Source: Candidatus Poribacteria bacterium
Lineage (GTDB): Bacteria > Abyssobacteria > SURF-5
Assembly: GCA_016215705.1 (NCBI GenBank)
Contig: JACRIR010000149.1
Location: forward strand, 1-29,062
Reading direction: 5' to 3'
DNA length: 29,062 nt
This document shows, in pieces, positions 1 through 7,383 of this stretch. The notes below the pieces were generated by a model that ran no database searches, was not told where the DNA came from, and saw only the letters and a program-made list of their open reading frames with translations. The translations under genes were made by a program, and so were the position numbers. Numbering within the stretch: position 1 is the first letter of the stretch; every line of letters begins with the position of its first letter.

Positions 1-2
1 CT

Positions 3-1934
3 GTGAACAACCCGGCTCAAGCTGATCTCGACGGCGACGGCGTCGGCGACTCCTGCGACGCTCAAACATGCGGTAACGGCGCTCTCGAGTTGGGCGAGTT
101 ATGTGATGACGGCAATGCCATCGGCGGAGACGGCTGTTCAGTCGCCTGCGAGGTAGAAGCATTCTCGGGCGTCTTCGACAGCGTGCAGGTGATCGACAAC
201 GGAGACGGAACCTATACGTACGATTTCATCATTGATGGAATCTCAGCGATAGAAATAGAGAACAATGTCGGCTTGATAAACCTGCTCGGCGTCAGCGCCG
301 CCTATCTGGACGACGGTTTTAAGGTTGCGCTGTCAGTGGGAAACCTCACATTGACGGCATCAACCAAATCGATCACCCTGCCCTCCAAACAAATGTTGTG
401 CGTTGTTGATGACCCGTCGTTCGTGGCGGCCGACCAACTGGGCGACCTGAGCTGCTGGACCAATCCTAATAGAGTAACGTGGTCTCCAGCGGGCGGAAAC
501 ACATGCGATGTGCCGGGAGTTCCCATCCAGGCAAAGGATAAAGACGGCAACTGGCTGCCCCAGTATGCATGTGAGCAGTTTATCGATGGCGGCAACCCAT
601 ACTCGAAGATGAGCAGTTTCGATCATACAACCGCCATGGGTGTGGATGACATGGACGGAGACGGGTATTCCGCCGGAGAAGACTGTGACGACACGGACAG
701 TTCAGTGTACCCCGGAGCCCCCGAGTTGTGTAACGGTCTCGACAACGACTGCGACGGCTCGGTGGCGGACGACGGAGCGGACGAAGCATGGTACAACCAG
801 TCCACAAGCTGCGGAGTCGGAGAATGCGCGTCAACCGGCGCGCTGACCTGCCAGGGAGGAGTTCAAGTGGATACTTGCTCCGCCGGTTCGCCGACTGGTT
901 CCGATGCTGACTGCGACGGCTTAGACCAAAACTGCAACGGCGTAGCCGATGACGCCTATGTTCCGACAGCCACAAGCTGCGGAGTAGGCGAATGCGCTTC
1001 CACCGGTCAGTTGATCTGCGTTGCCGGCAGTCTGCAAGACACCTGCTCGGCTGGGACTCCCGAGGAGGAAATTTGCGACGACATGGATAACGACTGCGAC
1101 GGCCAATCTGATGAAGGTGTGCAGCAGAGCTTCTATCGTGATGCTGACGGAGACGGTTACGGCAACGCGGCCATGCCGGTTCAGGCTTGCAGCACACCCG
1201 AGGGATACGTCGAAAATGACGGGGATTGCAACGACGGCAATGCCGGTGTTCATCCGGGGGCCGCTGAAGTGTGCGGCAACGGAGTTGACGAGGACTGTAA
1301 CGGCAGCGATTTGGTCTGCAACGATGTCACGCCGCCGGTAATCACATGTCCTGCCCCCATTCAAGTGAGCCTGCTCTGCGGCGGAGTGCCTGCCTCCAAT
1401 CCGGCAATCCAGTCGTTCCTGAACAGCGCGACTGCCGTGGATGACATTGATGGAACCATCCCGGTAGCGAATAATTCGCCCGGCGTATTCCTGACCGGAT
1501 TGACCATCGTCACCTTCACTGCGACCGACTCGAGCAGCAATACGAGTACGTGCCAGTCTTCGGTGAGAGTAGCGTACGCCTACGGAGGCTTACTCCCACC
1601 CATAAATGCCAGCGGGTCGAGCATCTTCAAGATAGGACGGGCGATTCCCGTAAAGTTCAGATTGTATTGCTCCGGAACCACGCCTGTCGGCACGGCGGCG
1701 GCAGCTCTGTCGGTTTTCAAGATCACTGACACCGTGACCGGAACCGTGCTTGAAGTCGAGACCGTTCCTGTGGGCGAAGCCAACACCGGCAACCTCTTCC
1801 GGTACGATCCTGTCGAACAGCAGTACATTTACAACTGGTCCACGCAGGGGTTAACCCAAGGCACATACAAACTTCGGATCACCCTTGACGACGGAACCAT
1901 ACACGACACAAACTTATCGCTGGAAGAGAAGTGA
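3..1934 (+). CDS. Cysteine-rich MopE/HYR-type surface protein, 5' end missing
   Basis: Probable secreted or cell-surface protein; no catalytic function is visible. The frame is open at the window edge, and residues 1-19 continue a thrombospondin type 3 repeat (ADLDGDGVGDSCD), so the gene begins upstream and the GTG at 3 is not a real start. In order: the Ca-binding-type repeat; a Cys-rich repeat of the ELCDDGN..GGDGCS type (about 22-50); an unassigned stretch (about 55-215); three or four MopE-like metal-binding motifs (DGDGY..EDCDD...YPGAPELCNGLDNDCDG) at about 215-440; an HYR domain beginning DVTPPVITCP (about 445-530); and a C-terminal PxKF-type domain (KIGRAIPVKF) to the end. Such modules occur in large adhesin-like proteins of sediment bacteria. 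MopE of Methylococcus binds copper, but metal binding here is inference. A strong terminator follows 24 bases after the stop. Confidence 0.85.
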   Translation: MNNPAQADLDGDGVGDSCDAQTCGNGALELGELCDDGNAIGGDGCSVACEVEAFSGVFDSVQVIDNGDGTYTYDFIIDGISAIEIENNVGLINLLGVSAAYLDDGFKVALSVGNLTLTASTKSITLPSKQMLCVVDDPSFVAADQLGDLSCWTNPNRVTWSPAGGNTCDVPGVPIQAKDKDGNWLPQYACEQFIDGGNPYSKMSSFDHTTAMGVDDMDGDGYSAGEDCDDTDSSVYPGAPELCNGLDNDCDGSVADDGADEAWYNQSTSCGVGECASTGALTCQGGVQVDTCSAGSPTGSDADCDGLDQNCNGVADDAYVPTATSCGVGECASTGQLICVAGSLQDTCSAGTPEEEICDDMDNDCDGQSDEGVQQSFYRDADGDGYGNAAMPVQACSTPEGYVENDGDCNDGNAGVHPGAAEVCGNGVDEDCNGSDLVCNDVTPPVITCPAPIQVSLLCGGVPASNPAIQSFLNSATAVDDIDGTIPVANNSPGVFLTGLTIVTFTATDSSSNTSTCQSSVRVAYAYGGLLPPINASGSSIFKIGRAIPVKFRLYCSGTTPVGTAAAALSVFKITDTVTGTVLEVETVPVGEANTGNLFRYDPVEQQYIYNWSTQGLTQGTYKLRITLDDGTIHDTNLSLEEK

Positions 1935-1957
1935 CGCCGTAGTTTGTGACACAAGCG

Positions 1958-1993
1958 AAAAGGGCGGTGTGACTTAAATGCGCCGCCCTTTTT
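1958..1993 (+). terminator. Intrinsic terminator
   Basis: AAAAGGGCGG (1958-1967) pairs perfectly with CCGCCCTTTT (1983-1992) around a 15-base loop, and the 3' arm runs into a T-rich tract. It closes the MopE/HYR gene. The A/T symmetry means it could also work on the minus strand. Confidence 0.9.
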
Positions 1994-2082
1994 GTTTGTC
2001 CATACTTGATGACTTATGTAGCTTTTTCCCTTCGTGACGTGATTTACGGATTTCATGAGTTGCTCGCGCCCCGGGCCGCGAA

Positions 2083-2140
2083 GGGGACCGTCCCTATTTG
2101 CGGGCCGAGTTCTTCAGGCCATAGAATAGGAATTGTCCCC
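2083..2140. repeat. REP-like imperfect inverted repeat (GGGGAC...GTCCCC)
   Basis: GGGGACCGTCCCTATTT at 2083 is mirrored by AATAGGAATTGTCCCC ending at 2140, with several mismatches. The GGGGAC...GTCCCC ends resemble REP-like elements linked to Y1 (RAYT) transposases in many genomes. No transposase gene is present in the window. Related GGGGACA ends recur at 8440 and 10675-10719. Confidence 0.55.
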
Positions 2141-2221
2141 GAAGCTCTAAACCAGAGACAAAGAACCTTATGCCTACTGCAGCCACGGATTCGCGCAGAT
2201 TTATTTTCGCCAATGGAATTG

Positions 2222-2251
2222 TTGACTTTACAGACACATTGGTGGTTTAAT
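2222..2251 (+). promoter_or_regulatory. Candidate sigma70-type promoter for the HTH-PBP regulator
   Basis: TTGACT (2222-2227) and TTTAAT (2246-2251), 18 bases apart, are each one mismatch from consensus. They lie just before a strong ribosome binding site (GGAGGTGA, 2262-2269), which would give a very short leader. Confidence 0.45.
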
Positions 2252-2270
2252 CGCTGAGGATGGAGGTGAA

Positions 2271-3212
2271 ATGTCAATGGAGAAGAACGACCTGTTGACC
2301 ACGCACGAGGTTGCCGAGTTGCTGCGCTTAAACGAAAAAATGATCTACGCCCTCATCGCCGAAAAAGGGCTTCCGGCTACGAAAGTAACCGGCAAGTGGC
2401 TTTTTCCAAAACACCTGGTCGAGCAATGGATCGAGAACCAGACAATCAATTATCCAAGAACGACAAGCCCCATACCGCCGTACCACGGGCTCCTGATTAT
2501 CAGTGGCAGCAACGACATCTTGCTCGACAGGACCATTTCTCTCTTCAATCGCCTGCACCCAAACCATGTCGCAGTCTTTGGAAACCTGGGGAGCATGGGA
2601 GGAATACGCGCGCTCAGGCGCAACCTTTGCCACATTGCCGCCAGCCATCTGCTCCAGGAAGATGAGAATGAGTACAACTTCGGTTTTGCGGAAGATGAAT
2701 TGGGAGAAATGCCCGCAGTCGTCAATTTCTGCAAACGCGAACAAGGACTGCTCGTCGCCAAAGGAAACCCGAAGGGTATCCGGGGTGTTACCGATCTCGG
2801 CCGGACAGGTATAAGAATCGTGAACCGCCCATTGGGAACGGGCACCCGCCTCCTTCTCGATAACCAACTCCAGAAGAACGGAATCGAAAGAGACCATGTC
2901 GCGGGTTACGATAACGAAATGGAGCGACACCTCGATGTCGGTCTCGAGGTCCTCACCGGTCGCGCCGACGCCGGTCCCGGAATCCGGGCCGTAGCCGGAC
3001 TCCTAAACCTCGACTTCATCTCATGGGGATGGGAACGGTTCGATTTCATCATCCTCAAAGACCGGTTCTTCGAAGAAGGCGTCCAACTCTTCTTGGGACT
3101 TCTCCACGAACGCGATTCCCGCGATCTCGCCGGTGACCTCACAGGCTATGATCTGAGTTCTTGCGGCAAAATGGTCTTCCCCCAGGAAGCCCCGCGTCAA
3201 GACGACAAATGA
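2271..3212 (+). CDS. HTH transcriptional regulator with PBP-like (molybdate/tungstate-type) sensor domain
   Basis: Cytoplasmic DNA-binding regulator of 313 residues. Residues 8-60 (TTHEVAELLRLNEKMIYALIAEKGLPATKVTGKWLF, split over the domain) form an excisionase/MerR-like helix-turn-helix of the type that reads DNA through a winged turn. Residues about 75-300 match the PBP-like domain family found in molybdenum-linked regulators: GSNDILLD, GSMGGIRALRRN, HLLQEDENEYNFG, REQGLLVAKGNPKGI, NRPLGTGTRLLLD, GRADAGPGIRA and LDFISWGWERFDF all follow that family's order. No signal peptide is present, so the ligand is sensed inside the cell. The start is fixed by GGAGGTGA 1 base before ATG 2271 (Met-Ser-Met); a second ATG at 2277 has better spacing. 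The ligand is probably an oxyanion such as molybdate or tungstate (inference). The Moco-type riboswitches and tupA about 6 kb downstream fit this. Confidence 0.85.
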   Translation: MSMEKNDLLTTHEVAELLRLNEKMIYALIAEKGLPATKVTGKWLFPKHLVEQWIENQTINYPRTTSPIPPYHGLLIISGSNDILLDRTISLFNRLHPNHVAVFGNLGSMGGIRALRRNLCHIAASHLLQEDENEYNFGFAEDELGEMPAVVNFCKREQGLLVAKGNPKGIRGVTDLGRTGIRIVNRPLGTGTRLLLDNQLQKNGIERDHVAGYDNEMERHLDVGLEVLTGRADAGPGIRAVAGLLNLDFISWGWERFDFIILKDRFFEEGVQLFLGLLHERDSRDLAGDLTGYDLSSCGKMVFPQEAPRQDDK

Positions 3213-3388
3213 CAATGGTGGCCTTTGCGCGGATGTTCCCTTTTAACCGTTCCCTCTTTTCCCCCGTAGCCGCAAGTTCTTTTGGCCGACCTTTCGCAGC
3301 GCCTTGATTTTTTCGGTGCATTTAAGCTAAATTAGCGTAAAGCCGTCGGCGTAGTTTCAAAACGAGCAAATCCGGGAGGGGATGAATC

Positions 3389-4447
3389 ATGCCGGCCAAA
3401 TGGGAGCATCCGGGCGGTAAACTGAGAGAGCTGGGGGCGGGGGCTCTCACGGACGCGGACGAGTTTCATCCGACATCCGTACTAAAACATCCCTTTCTCC
3501 AAACTGTTCTAGGCGGCAGCAAGTTGCGCAAGTTGGGAAAGAACCCTATGCTGTCAGCCGCCCGGAAAATGATACTCGAAACGTGCGAACGTGTTCGCCT
3601 CATCGGCCACTATTCTCCACACCCCGAAGCCAGAGGACTTGTGATCCTTTTGAACGGCTGGCTGGGAGATTCGGGTTCAGCATACATCGCCGGCACAGGC
3701 AAATATCTGTATCAAAATGGCTACAGCGTTTTCAGACTCAACTACCGGGATCACGGTGACAGTCATCATCTCAATAGCGGGCTCTTCTATGCAAGCTTGT
3801 TGGAGGAAGTGTTTGAGTCCGTCCGCCAGGCGGCATCCATTGAAAAGGGCCGGGCGGTCTTTCTGGCCGGTTTTTCGCTTGGGGGAAATTTTGCTCTTCG
3901 CATCGCCCACCAATGCGCGACAACCCACATTGAGAATCTGAAGCACATCGTCAGCATCAGCCCCCTCCTTGATCCGGACAAAACAACGGATACCGTTGAC
4001 AGTGATAAGCTCATCCGTGCCTATTTCTTGAAAAAATGGCGCCAATCCCTCTTGAAGAAGCAGTCCCTTTTCCCTGAAAAATACGATTTTAGTGGTATCC
4101 TTAACAACAACTATATCCGCATCATGACCGAGGAGCTTCTAAAACGATACGGCCCCTATGAAAGCGCGCGGCAATATTTCCAAGCTTATGAAATCAAAAA
4201 CGACGCGCTCATGACCATACCGGTTCCGACCACCATTATTACCGCCGAAGACGACCCCATCATTCCCGTGGCGGATTTTCATCGACTTGAACTGAATCGC
4301 CTGACAAAGCTTGTGATTCACCAGCATGGGGGACATAACGGGTTCATAGAGAGCTTCAGGCTCAGTACATGGTACGAAAGAAATATGGTATATCTTTTTA
4401 ATGAGATTGTCGGCGTCACAGAAAAAGACGTGAGGACATACCTATGA
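3389..4447 (+). CDS. Alpha/beta hydrolase, YheT-like
   Basis: Predicted serine hydrolase of 352 residues with no signal peptide, so probably cytoplasmic. It opens the core with GLVILLNGWLGD (oxyanion-hole region). It carries the nucleophile elbow GFSLGG at about residue 167, a candidate acid in TAEDDPIIP near residue 290 and a candidate base in HQHGGHNGF near residue 312. This order and the YRDHGDS segment after the second strand resemble the YheT/EMB8-type esterase group. The substrate is unknown. GGGAGGGGATG lies just before ATG 3389 and supports this start. The stop codon overlaps the start of the small YqaE-like gene by four bases (ATGA), so the two are probably translated together. Confidence 0.85.
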   Translation: MPAKWEHPGGKLRELGAGALTDADEFHPTSVLKHPFLQTVLGGSKLRKLGKNPMLSAARKMILETCERVRLIGHYSPHPEARGLVILLNGWLGDSGSAYIAGTGKYLYQNGYSVFRLNYRDHGDSHHLNSGLFYASLLEEVFESVRQAASIEKGRAVFLAGFSLGGNFALRIAHQCATTHIENLKHIVSISPLLDPDKTTDTVDSDKLIRAYFLKKWRQSLLKKQSLFPEKYDFSGILNNNYIRIMTEELLKRYGPYESARQYFQAYEIKNDALMTIPVPTTIITAEDDPIIPVADFHRLELNRLTKLVIHQHGGHNGFIESFRLSTWYERNMVYLFNEIVGVTEKDVRTYL

Positions 4448-4605
4448 GTCTTGGCCGCGCCATCCTATGTATCCTTCTCCCTCCCCTGGCGGTTCTGGAT
4501 AAGGGTTGTGGCTCGATAATCATAGTGTCTGTGCTTACACTGTTAGGTTGGGTTCCCGGCATAATCGGCGCCCTTATCATATGCAAGAAAGACCGTCCCG
4601 CGTGA
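4444..4605 (+). CDS. Pmp3/YqaE family small membrane protein
   Basis: A 53-residue protein. Residues 5-18 (RAILCILLPPLAVL) and 29-47 (SVLTLLGWVPGIIGALIIC) match the two transmembrane helices of the Pmp3/YqaE (UPF0057) family, including the ILLPPLxV and LTLLGxxPGIIxA signatures. Family members sit in the cytoplasmic membrane and in yeast and plants affect membrane potential and salt tolerance; the bacterial role is poorly known. ATG 4444 overlaps the stop of the preceding hydrolase (ATGA), which implies translational coupling. The loop between the helices (DKGCGS) is short, as is normal for the family. The length and motif order make a chance ORF very unlikely. Confidence 0.9.
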   Translation: MSLGRAILCILLPPLAVLDKGCGSIIIVSVLTLLGWVPGIIGALIICKKDRPA

Positions 4606-4816
4606 AGGACGTCCGCCCGGCGTTGCTTCTAAGATTCCAGGAACACAATACTAAACATGATTATTGCGCAATATAGCTTATGATTGCGCGCCCATTTCGC
4701 TAGCTTACCTGCCCTTTCGTGGCCACAAGTTCCACTGCCGCCTTCGCCTTACTCCTTTCGTTTATCCGGGAAGTCCCCGGCCTTGCTGAAAGAGTTTCAA
4801 AAGACTCCAGCGCCCC

Positions 4817-4845
4817 TTGACAAGAAAAGGGGCTTATGGTACAAT
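4817..4845 (+). promoter_or_regulatory. Strong sigma70-type promoter for the MarR gene
   Basis: TTGACA (4817-4822) and TACAAT (4840-4845) are separated by exactly 17 bases. An inverted repeat GCCCCTT (4812-4818) / AAGGGGC (4827-4833) embraces the -35 box. The expected transcription start near 4852 falls inside the 29-base palindrome described next. Confidence 0.8.
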
Positions 4846-4870
4846 ATGTTTTGATGTTCAAACTATATTG
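4842..4870. promoter_or_regulatory. Palindromic operator, probable MarR autoregulatory site
   Basis: A 29-base imperfect palindrome with arms CAATAT-N2-TTTGA and TCAAA-N2-ATATTG around a 3-base centre; 22 of the 26 arm bases are paired. It overlaps the -10 box and the predicted transcription start, the usual place for a repressor. The core TTTGA-N3-TCAAA recurs at 5377-5389. MarR dimers bind such sites, and the FabT branch, as I recall it, uses the same half-sites. Confidence 0.7.
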
Positions 4871-4914
4871 AAATGCGCATGAAAAGCCGCGCGGCTTGTA
4901 CCGGGGACGCAATC

Positions 4915-5349
4915 ATGGAAGAAATGGCAAAAGCCCTCAATGAGTATCTCCTTCAGGTCGCCGAAAACCTGCCCCTGTTCGAGCAGTTCAACCTGAAAAG
5001 AAGCGTTCTGAACAAGAACCTAACGGTGCAGGAAATCCACACCATCGCCCTCATCGGAAGACTCGACTCGCCGAAAATGTCGCAGGTCGCCGAGAGAGCG
5101 CATGTCACAATGGGGACCATGACCGTCATGGTGAACAAGCTCGTGAGAAAGGGCTATGTGAGAAGGTCTCGCCCGGATAAAGATAAGCGCGTTGTCCGCG
5201 TGAGTTTGACCGCAAAGGGGGCCCGCGTCGAGAAGCTCCATGAAGAATACCACAGTAAGACCATTGCCCGGATCATGACCGTGCTCGAAGAATCGGAACA
5301 AAAGCAGTTGCTCAAGCTCATGCAGAAGGTGGTGGCGGCCCTCGGCTGA
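4915..5349 (+). CDS. MarR family transcriptional regulator
   Basis: Winged-helix repressor of 144 residues, the normal size for MarR proteins. The core reads LTVQEIHTIALIG (helix leading into the reader), SPKMSQVAERAHVTMGTMTVMVNKLVRKGYVRRSRPDKDKR (helix-turn-helix plus wing, given in pieces, with the conserved DKR wing tip), and a C-terminal dimerisation helix rich in Glu, Lys and Leu. ATG 4915 is preferred because GGGGA (4903-4907) lies seven bases before it; an in-frame ATG at 4873 lacks any ribosome binding site and would add 14 unconserved residues. The gene has its own strong promoter with an overlapping palindrome, so it probably represses itself. A second copy of the palindrome core just downstream suggests that it also controls the secreted hydrolase at 5537. 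The effector ligand is unknown. Confidence 0.9.
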   Translation: MEEMAKALNEYLLQVAENLPLFEQFNLKRSVLNKNLTVQEIHTIALIGRLDSPKMSQVAERAHVTMGTMTVMVNKLVRKGYVRRSRPDKDKRVVRVSLTAKGARVEKLHEEYHSKTIARIMTVLEESEQKQLLKLMQKVVAALG

Positions 5350-5376
5350 AGTTATGGCCCTTCTTTCATCATATAC

Positions 5377-5389
5377 TTTGAATATCAAA
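5377..5389. promoter_or_regulatory. Second copy of the MarR operator core
   Basis: TTTGA-ATA-TCAAA repeats exactly the half-sites and spacing of the palindrome over the MarR promoter. It lies 28 bases after the MarR stop and 148 bases before the next gene. A TATACT hexamer (5372-5377) abuts it and could be a -10 box, although no good -35 box is visible. Confidence 0.55.
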
Positions 5390-5399
5390 TAAAAGCATT

Positions 5400-5427
5400 G
5401 GGGTCAGGTCTTGAATTGTGAATCAAG
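5400..5427. repeat. REP-like fragment (GGGGTCAGGTCTTGAATTG...)
   Basis: The sequence from GGGGTCAGG through CTTGAATTGTGAATCAAG forms a small bulged hairpin. It resembles ends of RAYT-associated elements that I recall from other genomes. This is recognition from memory; only one copy is present here. Confidence 0.3.
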
Positions 5428-5536
5428 CAACTGGAGGGCGACCAAAGGGCGTGAACGCCGTGTTTGAACACAACTTTGAAACCGAGTTGCGTGGCGCGAA
5501 TGCAGAAGGTCGTTACAGAGAACGGAGAGAACAACA

Positions 5537-6820
5537 ATGAGCAACAAATTCTTGATATTGGCAGTAATAGTCCTGGCTGTGGCAGTTGCAAGCGCCTACA
5601 ACTTTGCAGGAAAACCCGCGACCGGCTCGACGCGCTTTTTCAAAAGCGAAGAGTTCCATTTCCAGACGCTCAGGGCATTCAGCCATATCCCGTCCGGCGG
5701 CGCCGACACAGGCGAGATTCTCGCCACGATCGGCAAAATACGGGACGGCAATGCCGAAGACTGGTTTCGGGAATGGGACCGCGCGGCAAAGAGAGTCGAG
5801 GACGCCTCGCGCGAACTCAAAGACCCCATAAGCCGGGGAAGCGCCTTGCTCCGCGCACATAGCTACTACCGCACGGCAGAGTTTCTCACGCTTCCCGGCG
5901 ATCCGAGGAAGAACGAATCGTTTCACAAGAGTGTCGAGACCTTTCACGCCGCGCTCGGTGCGCTCGACGTGAAGTACGAACTCTTGACGATTCCATACGG
6001 AGACCAGACACTTAAAGCAGTCTATTATCCGGGACCGACTGGCGCCGGGGCCAAGCCGTTGATCGTCGTCTGCGGCGGCTATGACTCGACAATGGAAGAA
6101 ACGTATTTTCAGATTGCCGCCGCGGCCATCGAACGCGGATACTCCTGTCTCACTTATGAAGGACCGGGACAAGGCTCGATAATCAGGGAACAAGGAATAC
6201 CGTTCACACCCGAGTGGGAGAAACCAAACGCCGCCGTGCTCGACGAGTTCCTCAGACGATATCCCAAACCCCCAAAGATCGTCCTCATCGGAATAAGCCT
6301 TGGAGGTTACTTCGCCCCGCGCGCCGCCGCATTCGATAACCGCATCGATGGGGTTGTCGCCTTCGACGTCCTCTTCGATCATTATGAAGTCGTGTTTGCG
6401 AACGTTCCACGGCTCTTCACATATCTTTACGAGAAGGGATTCATCCGGACAGTCGATGCCCTCGCCGCCCTCCAGATGCGACTCTCACCCGAAATGAAGG
6501 CGGAGTTTCAAACCATCCTCTGGAAAATGGGGGCGAAAGACGCGCCCGACCTGGCGCTCACATTGCAGAAATACAACCTCAGAGATGTCGCGGACAAAAT
6601 TACCTGCGACGTGCTCATACTGGCCGGCGAAAACGACAGCATGGTCCCCCTCGAACAAGTGGATCGGTTCAAGGAAAAGCTTGTGAACGCCCGCAGCGTC
6701 ACCACCCGTGTCTTTACCCGGGAAGAAGGCGGCGCCGAACACTGCCAACTCGGCGCATCAACCCTCGTCCATGCGACCCTGTTCGACTGGCTCGAAAAAA
6801 CATTCGGCCCGCCTATCTGA
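5537..6820 (+). CDS. Secreted or membrane-anchored alpha/beta hydrolase (FrsA/DHPON-hydrolase-like)
   Basis: Predicted serine hydrolase of 427 residues. Residues 4-22 (KFLILAVIVLAVAVASAY) are an N-terminal export signal or membrane anchor, so the protein acts outside the cytoplasm. A helical region (about 30-150, with RAHSYYRTAEFL) precedes the hydrolase core, as in FrsA and the 2,6-dihydroxypseudooxynicotine hydrolase group that cleaves C-C or C-O bonds. In the core, PLIVVCGGYDST supplies the oxyanion hole, YEGPGQG follows the next strand, GISLGGY near residue 255 holds the nucleophile, AGENDSMVP near residue 362 the likely acid and AEHCQ near residue 400 the likely base. AACGGAGAGAACAAC precedes ATG 5537. 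It follows the MarR gene, with a MarR-type half-site pair between them, so repression by MarR is likely. The substrate is unknown. Confidence 0.85.
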   Translation: MSNKFLILAVIVLAVAVASAYNFAGKPATGSTRFFKSEEFHFQTLRAFSHIPSGGADTGEILATIGKIRDGNAEDWFREWDRAAKRVEDASRELKDPISRGSALLRAHSYYRTAEFLTLPGDPRKNESFHKSVETFHAALGALDVKYELLTIPYGDQTLKAVYYPGPTGAGAKPLIVVCGGYDSTMEETYFQIAAAAIERGYSCLTYEGPGQGSIIREQGIPFTPEWEKPNAAVLDEFLRRYPKPPKIVLIGISLGGYFAPRAAAFDNRIDGVVAFDVLFDHYEVVFANVPRLFTYLYEKGFIRTVDALAALQMRLSPEMKAEFQTILWKMGAKDAPDLALTLQKYNLRDVADKITCDVLILAGENDSMVPLEQVDRFKEKLVNARSVTTRVFTREEGGAEHCQLGASTLVHATLFDWLEKTFGPPI

Positions 6821-7034
6821 CCCCATCGTGCGACTTCCCTGTTTCACCGCGAAGCCTAAGCCTTCCGCCATTTGCCTCTTCGTTGACCATGGACTTTCGA
6901 CCTTTGATTTTGAATCCCGCGCGCTTCGCGCCGCCCCATTTCCCCTTTTGAGCCTTTTCTCTTTTTCCCAAAGCCGCTTGCTTTGACCTGCGACCCGTGA
7001 GCCGTGCCCCAAAACTTCGCGCATTCGCGAACGC

Positions 7035-7063
7035 TTGACATTGCTGAGTGAAGACAGTAATCT
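7035..7063 (+). promoter_or_regulatory. Sigma70-type promoter in a long intergenic region
   Basis: TTGACA (7035-7040) and TAATCT (7058-7063) lie exactly 17 bases apart in the 563-base gap between the hydrolase and the nuclease-like gene. Transcription would begin near 7070, more than 300 bases before the next start codon. Confidence 0.5.
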
Positions 7064-7069
7064 ATGCCC

Positions 7070-7254
7070 GCGGGGTTAGCTGGAGAGCCTGCTAGGGGTG
7101 AAGGTCGCGAAGGGCGAAAGGAACAGGGAGAACGCTGAGCGATGAGTAATGGATGCGGAATGGAGGAGCAGCCGAGGAGACTACATGGAACCGCCGAATA
7201 CCTGCAAGGCTGAATGAAGACTCGAAGACATGTTGCGCCGCCCCGGTTCCTCTT
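7070..7254 (+). ncRNA. Candidate small RNA or long leader, no known family
   Basis: The stretch begins at the predicted start of the promoter at 7035 and contains no convincing ORF. Near its end GGAACCG (7187-7193) can pair with CGGTTCC (7242-7248), which is followed by TCTTTT (7249-7254), a terminator-like ending with a long loop. The internal sequence is purine-rich. I do not recognise an RNA family. It could equally be the untranslated leader of the gene at 7384. Confidence 0.25.
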
Positions 7255-7383
7255 TTCATCCATGAGGAATTTCCCGGGGATTGCTTTGAGAGGCAAAGAT
7301 GGCGGTGATCATTTGAGAAAACGGATTGGACTTGTCAAGTGTCTGGCCTGACGTGTACGTGTTCGAGATGAGGTGATAATTCT

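Noticed and set aside
580-1197. 205-codon minus-strand ORF within the MopE-like gene
   Set aside because: Arg/Ser-rich translation created by repeated GAC/GGC codons of the real gene on the plus strand.
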